64,000 nucleotides of DNA from the NCBI GenBank assembly GCA_036365515.1, contig CM070876.1, forward strand, positions 175,783,478 through 175,847,477, given 5' to 3'. Of the stretch, positions 49,338 to 61,700 are shown piece after piece. A program made the position numbers and the translations under genes. Each line of letters opens with the position of its first letter. The stretch's first letter is position 1. The notes beneath the pieces were generated by a model. The model saw only the letters and a list, made by a program, of their open reading frames with translations. It made no database searches and was not told where the DNA came from. This DNA comes from Torymus aiolomorphi. Taxonomy: Eukaryota > Arthropoda > Insecta > Hymenoptera > Torymidae.

Positions 49338-51954
49338 TGTATCGCGGCGTACGACAACGCGGCTTTATCCCAGTGCTCCAGAGTTTCGGTTCGTCTCCTC
49401 TCGAACTATGGGATATGAAAGTTTGTTAACAATTTTGCATCTTGTTTATTTTGAGATCGATATGTTAACCTTATTACAATTAATAACATTTCTTCAAAAT
49501 TTTCAGTAATTTTTACAATAAAATTGATTTTTAACACCGAATTATGAAATAATTAATTTTCACGATATTGAAATGTCTATAACTAAAGTTTAGATGAACA
49601 AAAACATAATTTTTTGTAATTTTATTCAAGTGTAAAAACGGAGAGGAAATATCAAATATAAGTATTTTTATGCATGTAAGTTTACACAATGTTAACACCA
49701 TAAAATAAACAGTTTGTTTTTAATAAAAGGAAGTGAAAGTATAGAGAAAGCAAGTAATTAAACTTTTTACAAGCGTAAATTCAGGAATAGAATAAACCAT
49801 GATTCGCATAATGCGCTTTATCATGTATACAACGATGCGTTCATGAACTTTATTTTTAACGAATAGGCATACACCGCTCCACCGAAAACGAAAAATTTTA
49901 CACAAAAAAAACGCGTTACACTAATCGAAAACCCCTCTCTGTAAACCACGACAGCCACACAGAAAAAAACGCATTGCGCGATGTGCAGGTGCAGAACGGA
50001 AGCGTGCGCCGCGTGACGGACGAGCAGGTACGCGCGCTGGCCCTCGAGCTCGCCGGCACGAACGTCTCGACCGTCTACGTCTGCTGTCCGAAGAACCCGA
50101 AGCAGTCTCTGGGAATATACATGCCCTACCTCGTTATGATCATCAAGAGCCTGAAGAAGTACTTTACGTTCGAAGTCACGGTGCGTTCCTGATAAATTAA
50201 TCGTCGAGTCAACGGTTTTTTGGGGGATAATCGTGGCTTTTTATATAAGGCTTGGTTGACGGTGGGAACCGTAGTTGAGGGAATGAAAATCCATTTGTAC
50301 TTTTGAAGTATTTTCAATCAATCGATCGAAATCAGTGGAAAAATACGTAGAAAAATCGATAAGTTATTGGAGTAAATTTTGTGGATATTAAATTGAACGC
50401 GTTTATTAAATTCTAAAATTAAAATTCAATATAATGAAATAAAATACGTTCCTATGATGAAAATTTCAAAAAGTAAAAAATGGCATAACTGTAAATATTA
50501 ACTTTTTAAATTGCAATAATGTTGTACTATTTTGTAAATTGTAATGTAATTCAAAATATTTAGATGAAAAGTAATACTATACTAGTTCTCATTTGAATAG
50601 GTTGTGTATTCACATAAATTTAAACAATAAACTAAAAAATAAACATTTATATCTTTAAAACGCGCGAATAAAGCAAACCAAAGTCACATTACGAAAATGA
50701 CATAAAACATTTAATTTATTTCATTTGCTATAAATCTCTATAACACTTCAAGCATCGCGCATCCTGTCGCGACAATATATTTTTATCCGCCGTGTTACCA
50801 CAGATCCTCGATGACAGAAACGTGCATCGGCGATTCCGCATGAGCAACTTTCAGAAGGCGAACCAAATCCATCACTTTTGCACGTCGATGCCGCTCTGCC
50901 TCAATCCCGGCTGGAACGAGATATACTTCGATCTCGCCGATTTCACCCGCAAGGCTTACAAAACGAACTATGTGGAAACTACGCGGATACAAATTCACGC
51001 GAATTGCAGAATTCGCGTGATTTATTTCTGCGATAGGTATCTACATATGGTTTTATGCATTACAACAAGAATAATGTATCTTTTGTGAAACGCCAGATTT
51101 TGATACATTTATTTCTTATACTTGTTTCCATTTTTTTAGTATTATTATTTGTGTAATGTTTTTTCTGTTTTTTATTTATACTGATCAAATTTTCTATCAA
51201 AATATTACTTACATAATAAATTTTAATTTTCATTTAATGTCAAATTCTCACAAATTCGCACATTTTTATGAAATTTCTATAAAAAAATTATTAATATCAA
51301 TATTCTATATACACGTAATCTTTTCATTGCAAATATGTAATTTACATGTGTTATTATTTCCTTTTTCAACTCTTTTGTCACTCATCAAGAATCTACCAGG
51401 ACAAGGACATCCCGCAGAAATTCAAGATATTCCTGCCGAACAACCACGTGTGCCGCAAGAAGAGCGTCGAAAAAGTCGTCGAGGAAAAGGATAGCGAGCT
51501 CATCGCGAGCAGCGATTTGGAGGCCGAGTATCGCTCGTTCGAGGACGAAGAGGAAGAGCAGGAGGAAGCGTCGTACTCGGACGAGGGATTGACGCACTCC
51601 GGCGTGATCGAACAGGTGTTCGAACAGCGAACGATGCTGGCATCCGGCGAGGAGTACGAGTCGGCTCCCATTACACCAATCGAGGAAGAGGAGGAGGAGG
51701 AGGAGGAAGAGAAGGAGGAGAAGAAAGAGAAGGAGATGGAGGAGAAAGAGGGGGAGGAGACGGATGCCGAACACGAGGAACTAGTAGTCGTGAAAACGGA
51801 AGTGGAGATGAAGACGGAACTCCAAGAAGTGGAGGTGAAGGAGGAACCGCAAGAAGTGGACGTGAAGCAGGAATTGGAAGAATTACAGGCGAAGGAGGAG
51901 CCCGAGGAAGCCGGCGAGAATGAGCAGGCGAAGAACGATGTCGTGGAAGGATGA
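49338..51954 (+). CDS. CFAP20 (Bug22)-like protein with long acidic C-terminal tail
   Basis: CFAP20/Bug22 is a cilium and axoneme protein that binds the inner junction of doublet microtubules. Exons: 49338-49421, 49989-50180, 50804-51036, 51390-51954; CDS 1,074 nt, 357 residues, all phases consistent. The first 28 residues ([20 protein letters not shown] then PLELWDMK) align with the family start. Recognisable segments follow: [67 protein letters not shown] and [15 protein letters not shown]. The domain ends near residue 189. CFAP20 itself is about 193 residues and extremely conserved. This protein differs at many sites and adds about 165 residues rich in E, D and K, including a run of nine E. 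I read it as a diverged paralogue, perhaps testis-specific. The first exon is short and was found by similarity. An AATAAA follows at 52032. Confidence 0.88.
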
Positions 51955-52031
51955 CGTTTTTTGTAATATTTTTTTCGTATAAGTATAACTGTAGAGACCA
52001 AGAATTTTAAAGGTTGACTTTATTTTTCGAT

Positions 52032-52037
52032 AATAAA
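52032..52037 (+). terminator. Poly(A) signal of the CFAP20-like gene
   Basis: AATAAA 78 nt past the stop codon. The right TAF9 gene ends about 0.7 kb further on in the opposite direction, so the two genes converge. Confidence 0.6.
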
Positions 52038-52722
52038 ATGAATTATAAATAGAGAGCGCTCCATCATTGTGCGATTCGTTGGAGAGAGTACATTGAAATT
52101 TAAGCGAAAATTATAATGCTTTATATGTACATAATGACGTGTGTGCGTACTTGTATAAAGAGTACTTTGAGTATTATTGTGGCATTTGATAGTTCGAGTC
52201 TACTAAAACGTAGGAACTTTACATTGCTTTCATTGTGAATCGTGGTTTTTCATAATTTTACACAATATTCAGATCTATACGTTTTACATAAATAATCAGG
52301 TACATTCAAGCATAAATAAAAATGTGAGTGAAATTTTACATGCAAGAAATAAATATAAATCTAATAATCTATCAAATTAAATTAATCAGGTAGAAAATAT
52401 AAATGTACAAAAAAAAAATTTAATTGTGCTTACCATTGACAGTAAGGTGTTAGTTTCAATTCATAATATTAATATGCTTTCTGTGGTACAAAATAATTTT
52501 TTGCTCATAATATGTAAATGATGTTTTTCAAGTTTTAAAATTTGTTTGGTACAATCGCATTATTAATCAAATAAAAGTTTTCATTTATGAGGTTGGAAAT
52601 AAATAGATTTCATTTTCTTCTCATATTTACCGCAGAATATGAATTGTTTTTTAAGAATACTAAAGGTTTAAAATTTCAATGTATTCTCGTCATCAAATTT
52701 AGATTTGTTTCTTCATAAAAAT

Positions 52723-53591
52723 CTATGATACATTATAATTTTGATTTTCTCTTTTTCTTTTAGTGGAGTCATCAGCTTCTGTTTTAACAGCTGATGACTG
52801 ATTTTGCTCATTGACAGATGATTGAGATTTTACTGTATTAGAATGAATACTAGGCCCTATAAATAGAAATAAAATTTCTCAGAATAGAATTAAATTGTAA
52901 TATGAATGGTTAAGTATATAATAATACAAAGTGTCATTTTTTACCTGACGAGAATTTAAATACTGGTTTGGACATAGATATTGTTTGTGTACGAGCAACT
53001 GTTGCTAATGTTCCAGGTCTCTTTACTATAGAGTAACCTTTGTTTCCTCTAGGATGACCACCATAACTCATAGAATTATGACCAAATCCTGTTTTTCCAG
53101 ATTTTTTCACTGGTGACTTAAGTTTATAGTTTGTTCCATTTAAGCAGTAACGATCAGGTGGTAATCGCAGTCCATTACTTGGCTTGATAAATGGTAATGG
53201 TATTGAATTTCTTGCTTTAGCTACTTCTATCAATACATCTCTAGGAGGTGGATTTGTAAAAGTTCTATCTAACTGTAATTTAACAGCGAGTCTCACATCT
53301 TCAAGATCTATAAATTTCTTTTTACTGTGGTTGGCATATATTTTACTGTCATCCAGGATACATGTCACATAGCCTGTAAAATTAAATCAATAGATTTTAA
53401 TAATATAAGTATTCTAGGAAAATTATATAAATTTTTAAGATTTCATACATACGATATGTAAACTCCAATAATTGATTGATTACTTTAGGCTCGTAATCTG
53501 TTATTCCCATATCTTTCATAATTGACACTATAACTTGTGCATCCTTTGGAACGTGCTTGACATAGCTTGAACTTTTGGGTTTATCCGTCAT
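52723..53591 (-). CDS. Taf9: TAF9, TFIID subunit 9 (right copy)
   Basis: This is the second intact TAF9 gene. Exons: 53591-53453, 53373-52945, 52856-52723; CDS 702 nt, 233 residues. Exons 1 and 2 are 139 and 429 nt, exactly as in the left copy, with introns at the same codon positions and phases, so the copy arose from genomic DNA and not from mRNA. The histone fold ([20 protein letters not shown]) is nearly identical to that of the other copy. [28 protein letters not shown] and KRPGTL are present. The linker ([13 protein letters not shown]) and C-terminus ([12 protein letters not shown]) have diverged. No frame is broken, so both copies are probably expressed. Codons here are more A/T-ending than in tankyrase exon 1. 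Confidence 0.95.
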
Positions 53592-54533
53592 TTTGAATGC
53601 TTTTGTACTTTACTTAAATCTAAAAAGTGTATATAAATATGTATTAACTACAGTACTAAATGGAATTTAATAAGTTACAACATTTTTTCAGTAAACAAAA
53701 ATATTAAAAAAAAAGAAAAAAATAGAATTCTAATTAAAACTGTGCAAACAATGTACTAAATAAAACCTGACATAAATGAAAATCGTAGAAGTACGTCATA
53801 AATTTATAAATACATTCATTGTTTTTCATTTCATTCATCAAATTTACGTCACGCTAAGAAAAATACTAATGAAATTTGTTAACTCACAAAATGTGATATT
53901 CAGTTTACTCCAAAATTTATTTCGGAGCAGCTCCATTCTAAGACTTAGGTTAGATTTCATTCACAACAAATTCGTTTATACCCCAATAACGTATATTTAC
54001 AACGACAAAATACCCTCGTCAATTACAGGTTATCACTGTTATCAACAATACCTCGAGAACAACAACTAAACAAACGCGATAACTGAAGCAAAACAATCCA
54101 ACAAACAATCGTTTTCGTACTCACGTACTCTCAAACAATATCACTTTTCGTCGTCAAATTGCCGAAAGCATTATTCGAACGATTCTTATAGTAATTTTTC
54201 CTTCGCTAAATAACACGCAGTCGACGCCGGTTCTTATTTTATATGGCACTTCTTGCGACTGAACTTCAGCACTGCGAAAACGGACTTCGCCGCATCGCGC
54301 ACTCATGCGCGAACGACAGTAACCGACACGGAAGGCTTGCATCCTGCGCCCGCCCATATATGAGAGCGAGAGAGATGGAAGATCATTTTTTTTGCAGTGG
54401 ATAGGTATAATAGCTGTATCTGTATGGAAGTATGCGGGGCACGATCTGTCGGTGAACTTGTGTATAGTGCGCTACTCTACTCATGGTGAACCAGTATTTT
54501 TGTATATGTAGGATGATCGTACATTCAAGTTGA

Positions 54534-54574
<41 letters not shown>

Positions 54575-54575
54575 C

Positions 54576-54647
<72 letters not shown>

Positions 54648-55475
54648 AATTTAGTACTTGTATTTTTCGTGTGAAACGGAATTATTTCTATTTATACTTA
54701 ATGTTGTTGAAGCTGCAAATACTTCTGAAAAACAAAAAAAATTCGACATTTTTTTTTTGTTTTATATTTGAAAAAAAATTTATAAAAAAACACTATAATA
54801 GAGGTTTAAAAAAAAAATGTCAAGTGGTGTTTTAGAAAAATATATCTTAAATAATTAAAAAGTATTTATTTATTATAATATTACATATGATGTTTTAAAG
54901 CATTATTCAATTTATAAATTTATATAAGTTAATTGTTAAGTATATTTATTAATAAGATGAGCCGGATGAGCGTTGAACATTTAAAAATTAAGTAAACATT
55001 AAATTCATAATATTTTGAGAAAGTTCTTAACACAAAACGTGACTTTTTGTCGTTATTCAGTTTACATTATTCCTTTACGCTTAAAATAAACATTTATTTT
55101 GTCATTACATTAATTTAATTTAATTCGATCCTTGCAATACATGTCTTGTATTAGTAAAATTATTGCATTGATTCCCAGTGCTAACTGCAAATTTAAAGAA
55201 CCTGCCCATATTTGCGATAACCGAGCTATTCTGCTCGTCATCTTATTTCTCCATCGATGAATCAGTGTCCCTACCATACTCACTCCGACCGATAAGAAAA
55301 TAAAATCACCCGCATCCTATCTCTCGCGCGCTCGGAAGGCTTCGTATAGTAAGCCAAACAACAACCTTTTCCATCAGAGCCAGACGAAGACAAGGCCGTC
55401 TGGCGGCGCGGCGCAGTCCAGATAGATACATTATTATTATTGCACGGCAGAGACTCTCGAGACTCTCGACAGTAG
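53592..55475. other. Intergenic region between right TAF9 and tankyrase
   Basis: A small GC-richer patch at 54150-54370 may be the TAF9 upstream promoter. A (GT)n/(GC)n microsatellite lies at 54534-54641. AT-rich DNA follows to about 55200, then the GC-rich tankyrase 5' region. I see no gene. Confidence 0.5.
54534..54641. repeat. (GT)n microsatellite with two (GC)n blocks
   Basis: GT repeats interrupted twice by an identical GCGCGCGCGC block (about 54566 and 54602). The spacing suggests internal duplication of a roughly 36-bp unit. Alternating GC/GT tracts of this kind can adopt Z-DNA. Confidence 0.9.
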
Positions 55476-55763
55476 TGCACACCTATACACACACCTACCA
55501 ACCGGAGCGAGCACTACACCAGCACTCGTGCGCGCGCGAGAGAAAGCAACAACGTGTGCGGTGTGCGCCAGAAAGAGCGAGACTAAAAGACAGCGTTATA
55601 ATACAGCAAACAGCGATAGAGGCAGACACCGTGTGCATGAGGCAGCACTGCGTGAGAGCTCAGAGAGCGCACAGTAGTGCCAGTGCGGCGCGGATAACGG
55701 CGCGCCGAGAGCGCGAGCAGTGCACAGAGCAGCAGTCGTCGCGCGTGAAAATGGCGGTGTGAG
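55300..55763 (+). promoter_or_regulatory. Tnks: Tankyrase promoter and 5' UTR
   Basis: A CpG-rich block leads directly into the tankyrase start codon at 55764. There is no TATA box. Several ATGs and a short upstream frame (from about 55475, ending ATGGCGGTGTGA) precede the start. The last of these, ATGGCGGTG then TGA, lies only a dozen bases upstream and could reduce initiation at the main ATG. Confidence 0.45.
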
Positions 55764-58700
55764 ATGGCAGGACGACGATCGGTGTTGACGAGCGCGGAAA
55801 CCCTCGGCGCGGGCGTACCGGGCGCCAACGGCAGCAACACCAGTGCCGCGAGCGGCGGCAACGGAGCTACGGGGGTGGTGGCAGTGTCCCCGGGCCAGCA
55901 GGATCCGCTGCGCGAGCTCTTCGAGGCCTGCAAGACCGGCGACCTGGCTCGCGTCAAGAAGCTCGTCACCCCGAAGACGGTCAACGCACGCGACACGGCC
56001 GGACGCAAGTCCACTCCTCTGCACTTCGCAGCTGGTCCGTATTTTGTGTACCTATCTCACCGCACCCCTATATGTATATATACATATATACACATATACG
56101 CATTTACACACGCAACCTTTGTGCGCGCGCGCACACGCGGGGGATGAGCACCGCTGGCTTTTTGTTGTTGCTAGGGTAGACTCTCTCGTGAGCACAAGCG
56201 CGCGCGCTACGCCTGACTTTCATTTCAGAGCTACCTCCCGTTCTCTCTCGCTCTCTCTCTCTCTCTTGCGAGTTGTACCTGCGCCTATCTGTCTATCTTT
56301 GTCGCGCTCTCGCAGCCGAGTGTGTTGTGAAACAGTGGGTTACGGTTGTGATACCAGACGAGAGGAGGGGATTTACCGCGAGCTGGATTTAGTGCGTCGT
56401 CGTCTGGATGCTCTTTTTGTGCCCTCTTTTTCTTTTGCTCCGGATGGATAGAAGTCTTTTAGGTGTGTGGTAGAGTTAATAATCAGGACAGTGCTGCGGG
56501 TGTGGGATTGCAAAATAACTATTGGAGAAAAAACGGGAAGGAGGAGAGGTTGATGGATGGCAAGTGACATGTGCTTTTGTTGTTGAAGGCTTTGGTTTCC
56601 TGAGAGTCCTGGAATATAGTGAAGAAAGCAGGATACTGCTGACTTTTGATTAATTTTGCTATCATATGCAAAACATTACGTTGCTTTTACTTAATGTAGA
56701 CTTTAATCAGTTGTTTTTCGTGAATTTTTCGTTGTTAATTATAACAAGATTGTGTTAATTTATGCAAAAACAAAATTTAATTTCAACAGAAGTCATTTAC
56801 AGCAAGAACTGCCTTGTTTAATTTCTGTTTTTAATATGAAACATAAATATTTTTGTTTAATTGAGGTGAATCATACAACAATTATTTTATTTGAGGTCAG
56901 AAACTTCCTTAGACTTCCTTATCATCTTTTTAAACTTTATTGTACTCTCTAAAAGATTATCATATTTATTTTGCATGTTTAATCTGTCGAATAATATATT
57001 CAACTTTTAAATGTATATATTCTAAGAACTTTCCTTAAATAACATCTTTTCATCAATTTATAGCACTTGTCACATAGCATTAACATCCAACTGTCAATAT
57101 ATTTTAATACAGGAAAACTCTTTAAACTTTTAAAATTTATATAGTTTCTTCAAACCTATTTACCAAAACTTGAAATTGAAATTTGAATACTATGACTCCA
57201 GAATATTAAAATTATTGTTTCTTCCTTATTATTCCGATTGATTTAAAGCATTATTAAATGAATATTATTTTAGGTTACGGGCGACGTGATGTAGTAGAGT
57301 ACCTTCTCTTGGCTGGAGCATCCATCCAAGCTCGTGATGATGGAGGATTACATCCTCTACACAATGCTTGTTCCTTTGGTCATTCAGATGTTGTAAGACT
57401 TTTATTAGAAGCTGGGGCTAATCCTAATACTAGGGATAACTGGAATTATACACCATTGCATGAAGCAGCTATTAAGGTAAATAAAATATAGCATAGAAAT
57501 TGTAGAGTAGTAAAACCTATTAAATCTACATACGTAATATTAAGACATTTATCAAGTGCAAAGTAATTCTCAAATTTATACTCATATGGTCACTTATAAT
57601 TAGATTTATTATTTACAAGTTTATTTGTACTTTTTACAAGTTACTTAACTAAGAATTTTTCACCGGCTGTTTAGTAATTGGTGTTTTATCCAATATATGT
57701 ATACATGAATGTATCCAATAATTGTATTACAGGGTAAAATAGATGTGTGTATAGCATTACTTCAGCATGGGGCAGATCCAAACATTAGAAATACTGAAGG
57801 AAAAACTGCCTTGGAATTAGCTGACCCAGCAACAAAACCAGTTCTAACTGGGGAATATAAAAAAGACGAACTACTGGAAGCTGCAAGATCTGGAAACGAG
57901 GAACGTCTACTACAACTTCTGAATCCTCTTAATGTAAACTGCCATGCTAGTGATGGACGTAGATCAACCCCATTGCACTTAGCTGCTGGATATAATCGAT
58001 CTAGAATTGTTCAAATTTTATTACAAAATGGTGCAGATGTACATGCCAAAGATAAGGGGTAAGTTACTTTTCAAAGTATTACAAAATTTTCAATAAGTGT
58101 GCCAAAAATGGTTAATTACTCAATGACAAACATTTGTGAGTCATTAAACCTCAGTTTGATTAGAGTACTACTTTATAAAATACTGTTATGAGAACCTAAT
58201 TTATTTAATACAGTACATAGTGACTTCATTGCACTTCATTTAATGAATTAACATTTGAATACAATGAACAGTTATTTATTTAAAACAATGAAAGTACACC
58301 TATATCTCTTAAATAGGTCAAATCAAATTATTAATACTTCCATAACAGTTTACTTCAATAGTGTCAGAATCACAATCAATTGATAAAATTATTTTACAAA
58401 TATTAATTTCTTCAAAACTCATACTTCTACACAATTTCAAAGCAACTGGAAACCTCTAATTTCAGGGGCCTAGTACCGCTGCACAACGCCTGCTCCTATG
58501 GCCACTTTGAGGTGACCGAAGCGCTTCTGAAGCACGGCGCAGCCGTGAACGCAAGTGACCTGTGGGCCTTCACGCCGCTCCACGAGGCGGCTAGCAAGTC
58601 GAGGGCGGAGGTATGCTCGCTCCTTTTGAGCGAGGGCGCCGATCCCACCCAGCTGAATTGCCATAGTAAGAGTGCTATAGACGTGGCACCAACGCTGGAA

Positions 58701-61700
58701 CTACAGGAGAGATTAGCATGTAAGTCGGACGATATCGATCCGCATATGTTTGGACTTCAATTAAGAATGGCCAAATATTCTTAGTAATGTATCGTAATGA
58801 AGCGCGCAGTTGTGAGTCGTTACGAAGTAATGGGATTTGATTAAGGGAGACTCTGTTTTGTACCGGAATAATTTGATAACATTTATAATAGATGCGGTTT
58901 ACCAAATGAATGATATAAAAAAGCAACGTATAATCAAGCCAAAAATCCATTGTAATTGTTTTTCACGTTAAAAAAAAAACTGTTTAATTTTCATTTTTCA
59001 ATTCAATTAAATTTTTGACTACTTATCTCTAGAATATAAAAGTGATAAATGATAAGAAATTGGAGTGCAGTGAAATGTGACTGATTATGTAATTTAATTT
59101 CTCTAATACAATAATTAAATTATTCTGAACAAATGCATATATTTTCTCGCAATACATTGGGAAATATTGGCATTGAAAACGTAATACGTATGTATCAAAA
59201 GTTGTAGAAATTATTACATAAAGTTTTAATATTCATATGCAATAATTTTATTGTGAAACTAATTATAACTTAACGTAGATTATTTTTTTGTATTATGTTT
59301 ACTAAGAAATGAACGTTATTATTAATTATAATAAACGTTTTCAAATAAACTCGAGCGAATGTAATTAAATAATATTAGTTTAACAATAATAGTAATAAGA
59401 AAACACGAATTCATAAAACGTTACTTATAGGTAGCTTTTAAACATGGTAGAAAAGTAAAATTAATCATCATCACACCGAATTAATAAAGACATAAAAGTA
59501 TTTATAAACTTCAAAAAACGTCATACACCAATCTCGCACATACATCGTCGCATCCCCGCTAATCCCAGCACACCGCGCGCGACAGTTCAACGAACTTTCT
59601 ACTTATACTTCCGCACACTCGCACACACACGCGTAAACGTACTTATAACCGATCGATGCGCGCATTTGAAATTCTAGATGAGTACAAGGGCCACTGTCTA
59701 CTGGACGCCTGCAGGCAGGCCGATCTGACGAAGCTGAAGAAGTACCTGTGCCCCGAGGTGGCGAACTTCAAACATCCGTACACGGGCGACACGGCACTCC
59801 ACTGCGCCGTCGCCTCGCCCTATCCCAAACGTAAGCAAATTGTCGAGATGCTCATACGTAAGAGCGCGCCGCTGAACGAGAAGAACAAGGATTTCCTGAC
59901 GCCGCTCCACGTGGCCACCGATCACTCGCACTACGATACCATGGACGTGCTGCTGGCGCACAACGCCAAGGTCAACGCCCTCGACGGCCTTGGACAGACC
60001 GCCCTGCACAGGTATGCATAATATGATGAGTGATAATTGTCAGCGGTTCTCCTTTGGTTGCTCTTCGTTTTATTTTAATTTCGGATCGTATCCTGAAATT
60101 ATTATTGTACTTTGTTGATTTTCAACTTACATAATACATATACATACATTTGAGAATATTTTTTTTCTAACAAAGATAATTTATAATATTTGTGGAAATG
60201 ATATATATTGGTTAAACATCGTGTTACAAAAAATAGTATTTAAGTAAGTTTTTCGTATAATATCAAGGTGCGAGGCAGCACTCTGAAGGCAAGTATGAGT
60301 CACGAATATGATAACATATTTATAACATATTTATGAAATATTTATTACATATGTAACAAACATTGGATTCATTTAACAACCAACCAAACAGCTTAACAAT
60401 ATCACCTTCAAATGTGCCCTGTGTAAAGTCATGTATTTTAATCTTAAGATGTCAAGCTCGCTTACGCGCGAGTACAAATAAGTTCACGTGTCCGAACTAT
60501 CTTAAAAAGGCGCAAGAGTTAATGAACTCGCATGTCCATACGACCTAAAAATGTTCAAGCTTCTCGTGTGCGTAGACCCTCGTGAGCTTTTTGCAGTGTC
60601 TGATTTAAATTAGGTTCCTGTGAGTGGTTTCAAGCTTTTTTTTGTGCTGACGTAGTAGAATGTACTAGCATTATATTTTTGTATGAGAAAACTTGAAATA
60701 GTTTTTAAGCAAATGTAAAAATTAAATGCATTCTTTAATAAAATAGCGGGATATCGAATTGTACGAAAAAAACCAAATTATCAAAATTATTTTTAATAAG
60801 TTGCATAAAAATATAGATTACATATAATAAATATAAATAAATAATAAAAAAAAGTGTTGTTCGTGTATAATTTTAATTAATATACTTGCTTACAGGTGTG
60901 CTCGGGAAGATAATATACAAGCATGTAGGATTCTTTTATCGTATAATGTTGACCAATCAATAGTATCCCTTCAAGGTTATACAGCGGCGCAAGTTGCTAC
61001 CGAAAACGTCCTTAAAATTTTACAAGGTATGTATTGCATATTAATATTTATACTAATTAAAAATGTTATTTATATTTTTATTTTTGTCAATATTTATTTT
61101 ATGTAAGCCTGCTTATATAAAAAAGAAAAATGTCTTTAAAATATTGAATTTTAATAAACGCGTATCATTATTACCATAAATTTAAACAGTTTTTTCGTTT
61201 ATGAATTCACATAATGTAACGTTCCGAACATTAAAGTTTATTTATAAAAGTTGGCAACTCTGTGATGGACTAAAGGTCTTCTAAAAATGCGCCAAAATTG
61301 CTTAAGACTGTCGCCGTCTCTTATTCGAAAAGATCAGTATCACGCACAAATCTTCTTTTTGATATAACAGACAATAAGAGAATATGTGTTTTCTCATTAA
61401 AAATTTCAAGCTTTGTGTTCAGGGTGATACTTATCACAATTGCACAAATAAAAGTAATGAAACAAGTGGTAAAGAACATATTCTGTTCAATAATTCTAAC
61501 AATTCATTTCTTTATTTCTATTTTTGAATATAATTTTTGTTTCAGATCCACCGAACGGATCCGAAGACATCGAAGCTCAACTATTAGAAGCCAGTAAATC
61601 GGGCGATTTAACGGCAGTCGAACGAATACTCCAACCCAATCCCCACGCCGTCAACTGTCGCGACTTGGACGGCAGACACTCCACACCTTTACACTTTGCA

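Noticed and set aside
51385..52001. Long minus-strand frames (L/F-rich and S-rich) opposite the CFAP20-like tail
   Set aside because: They are the antisense of GAG/GAA-rich coding DNA, which has no stops on the other strand.
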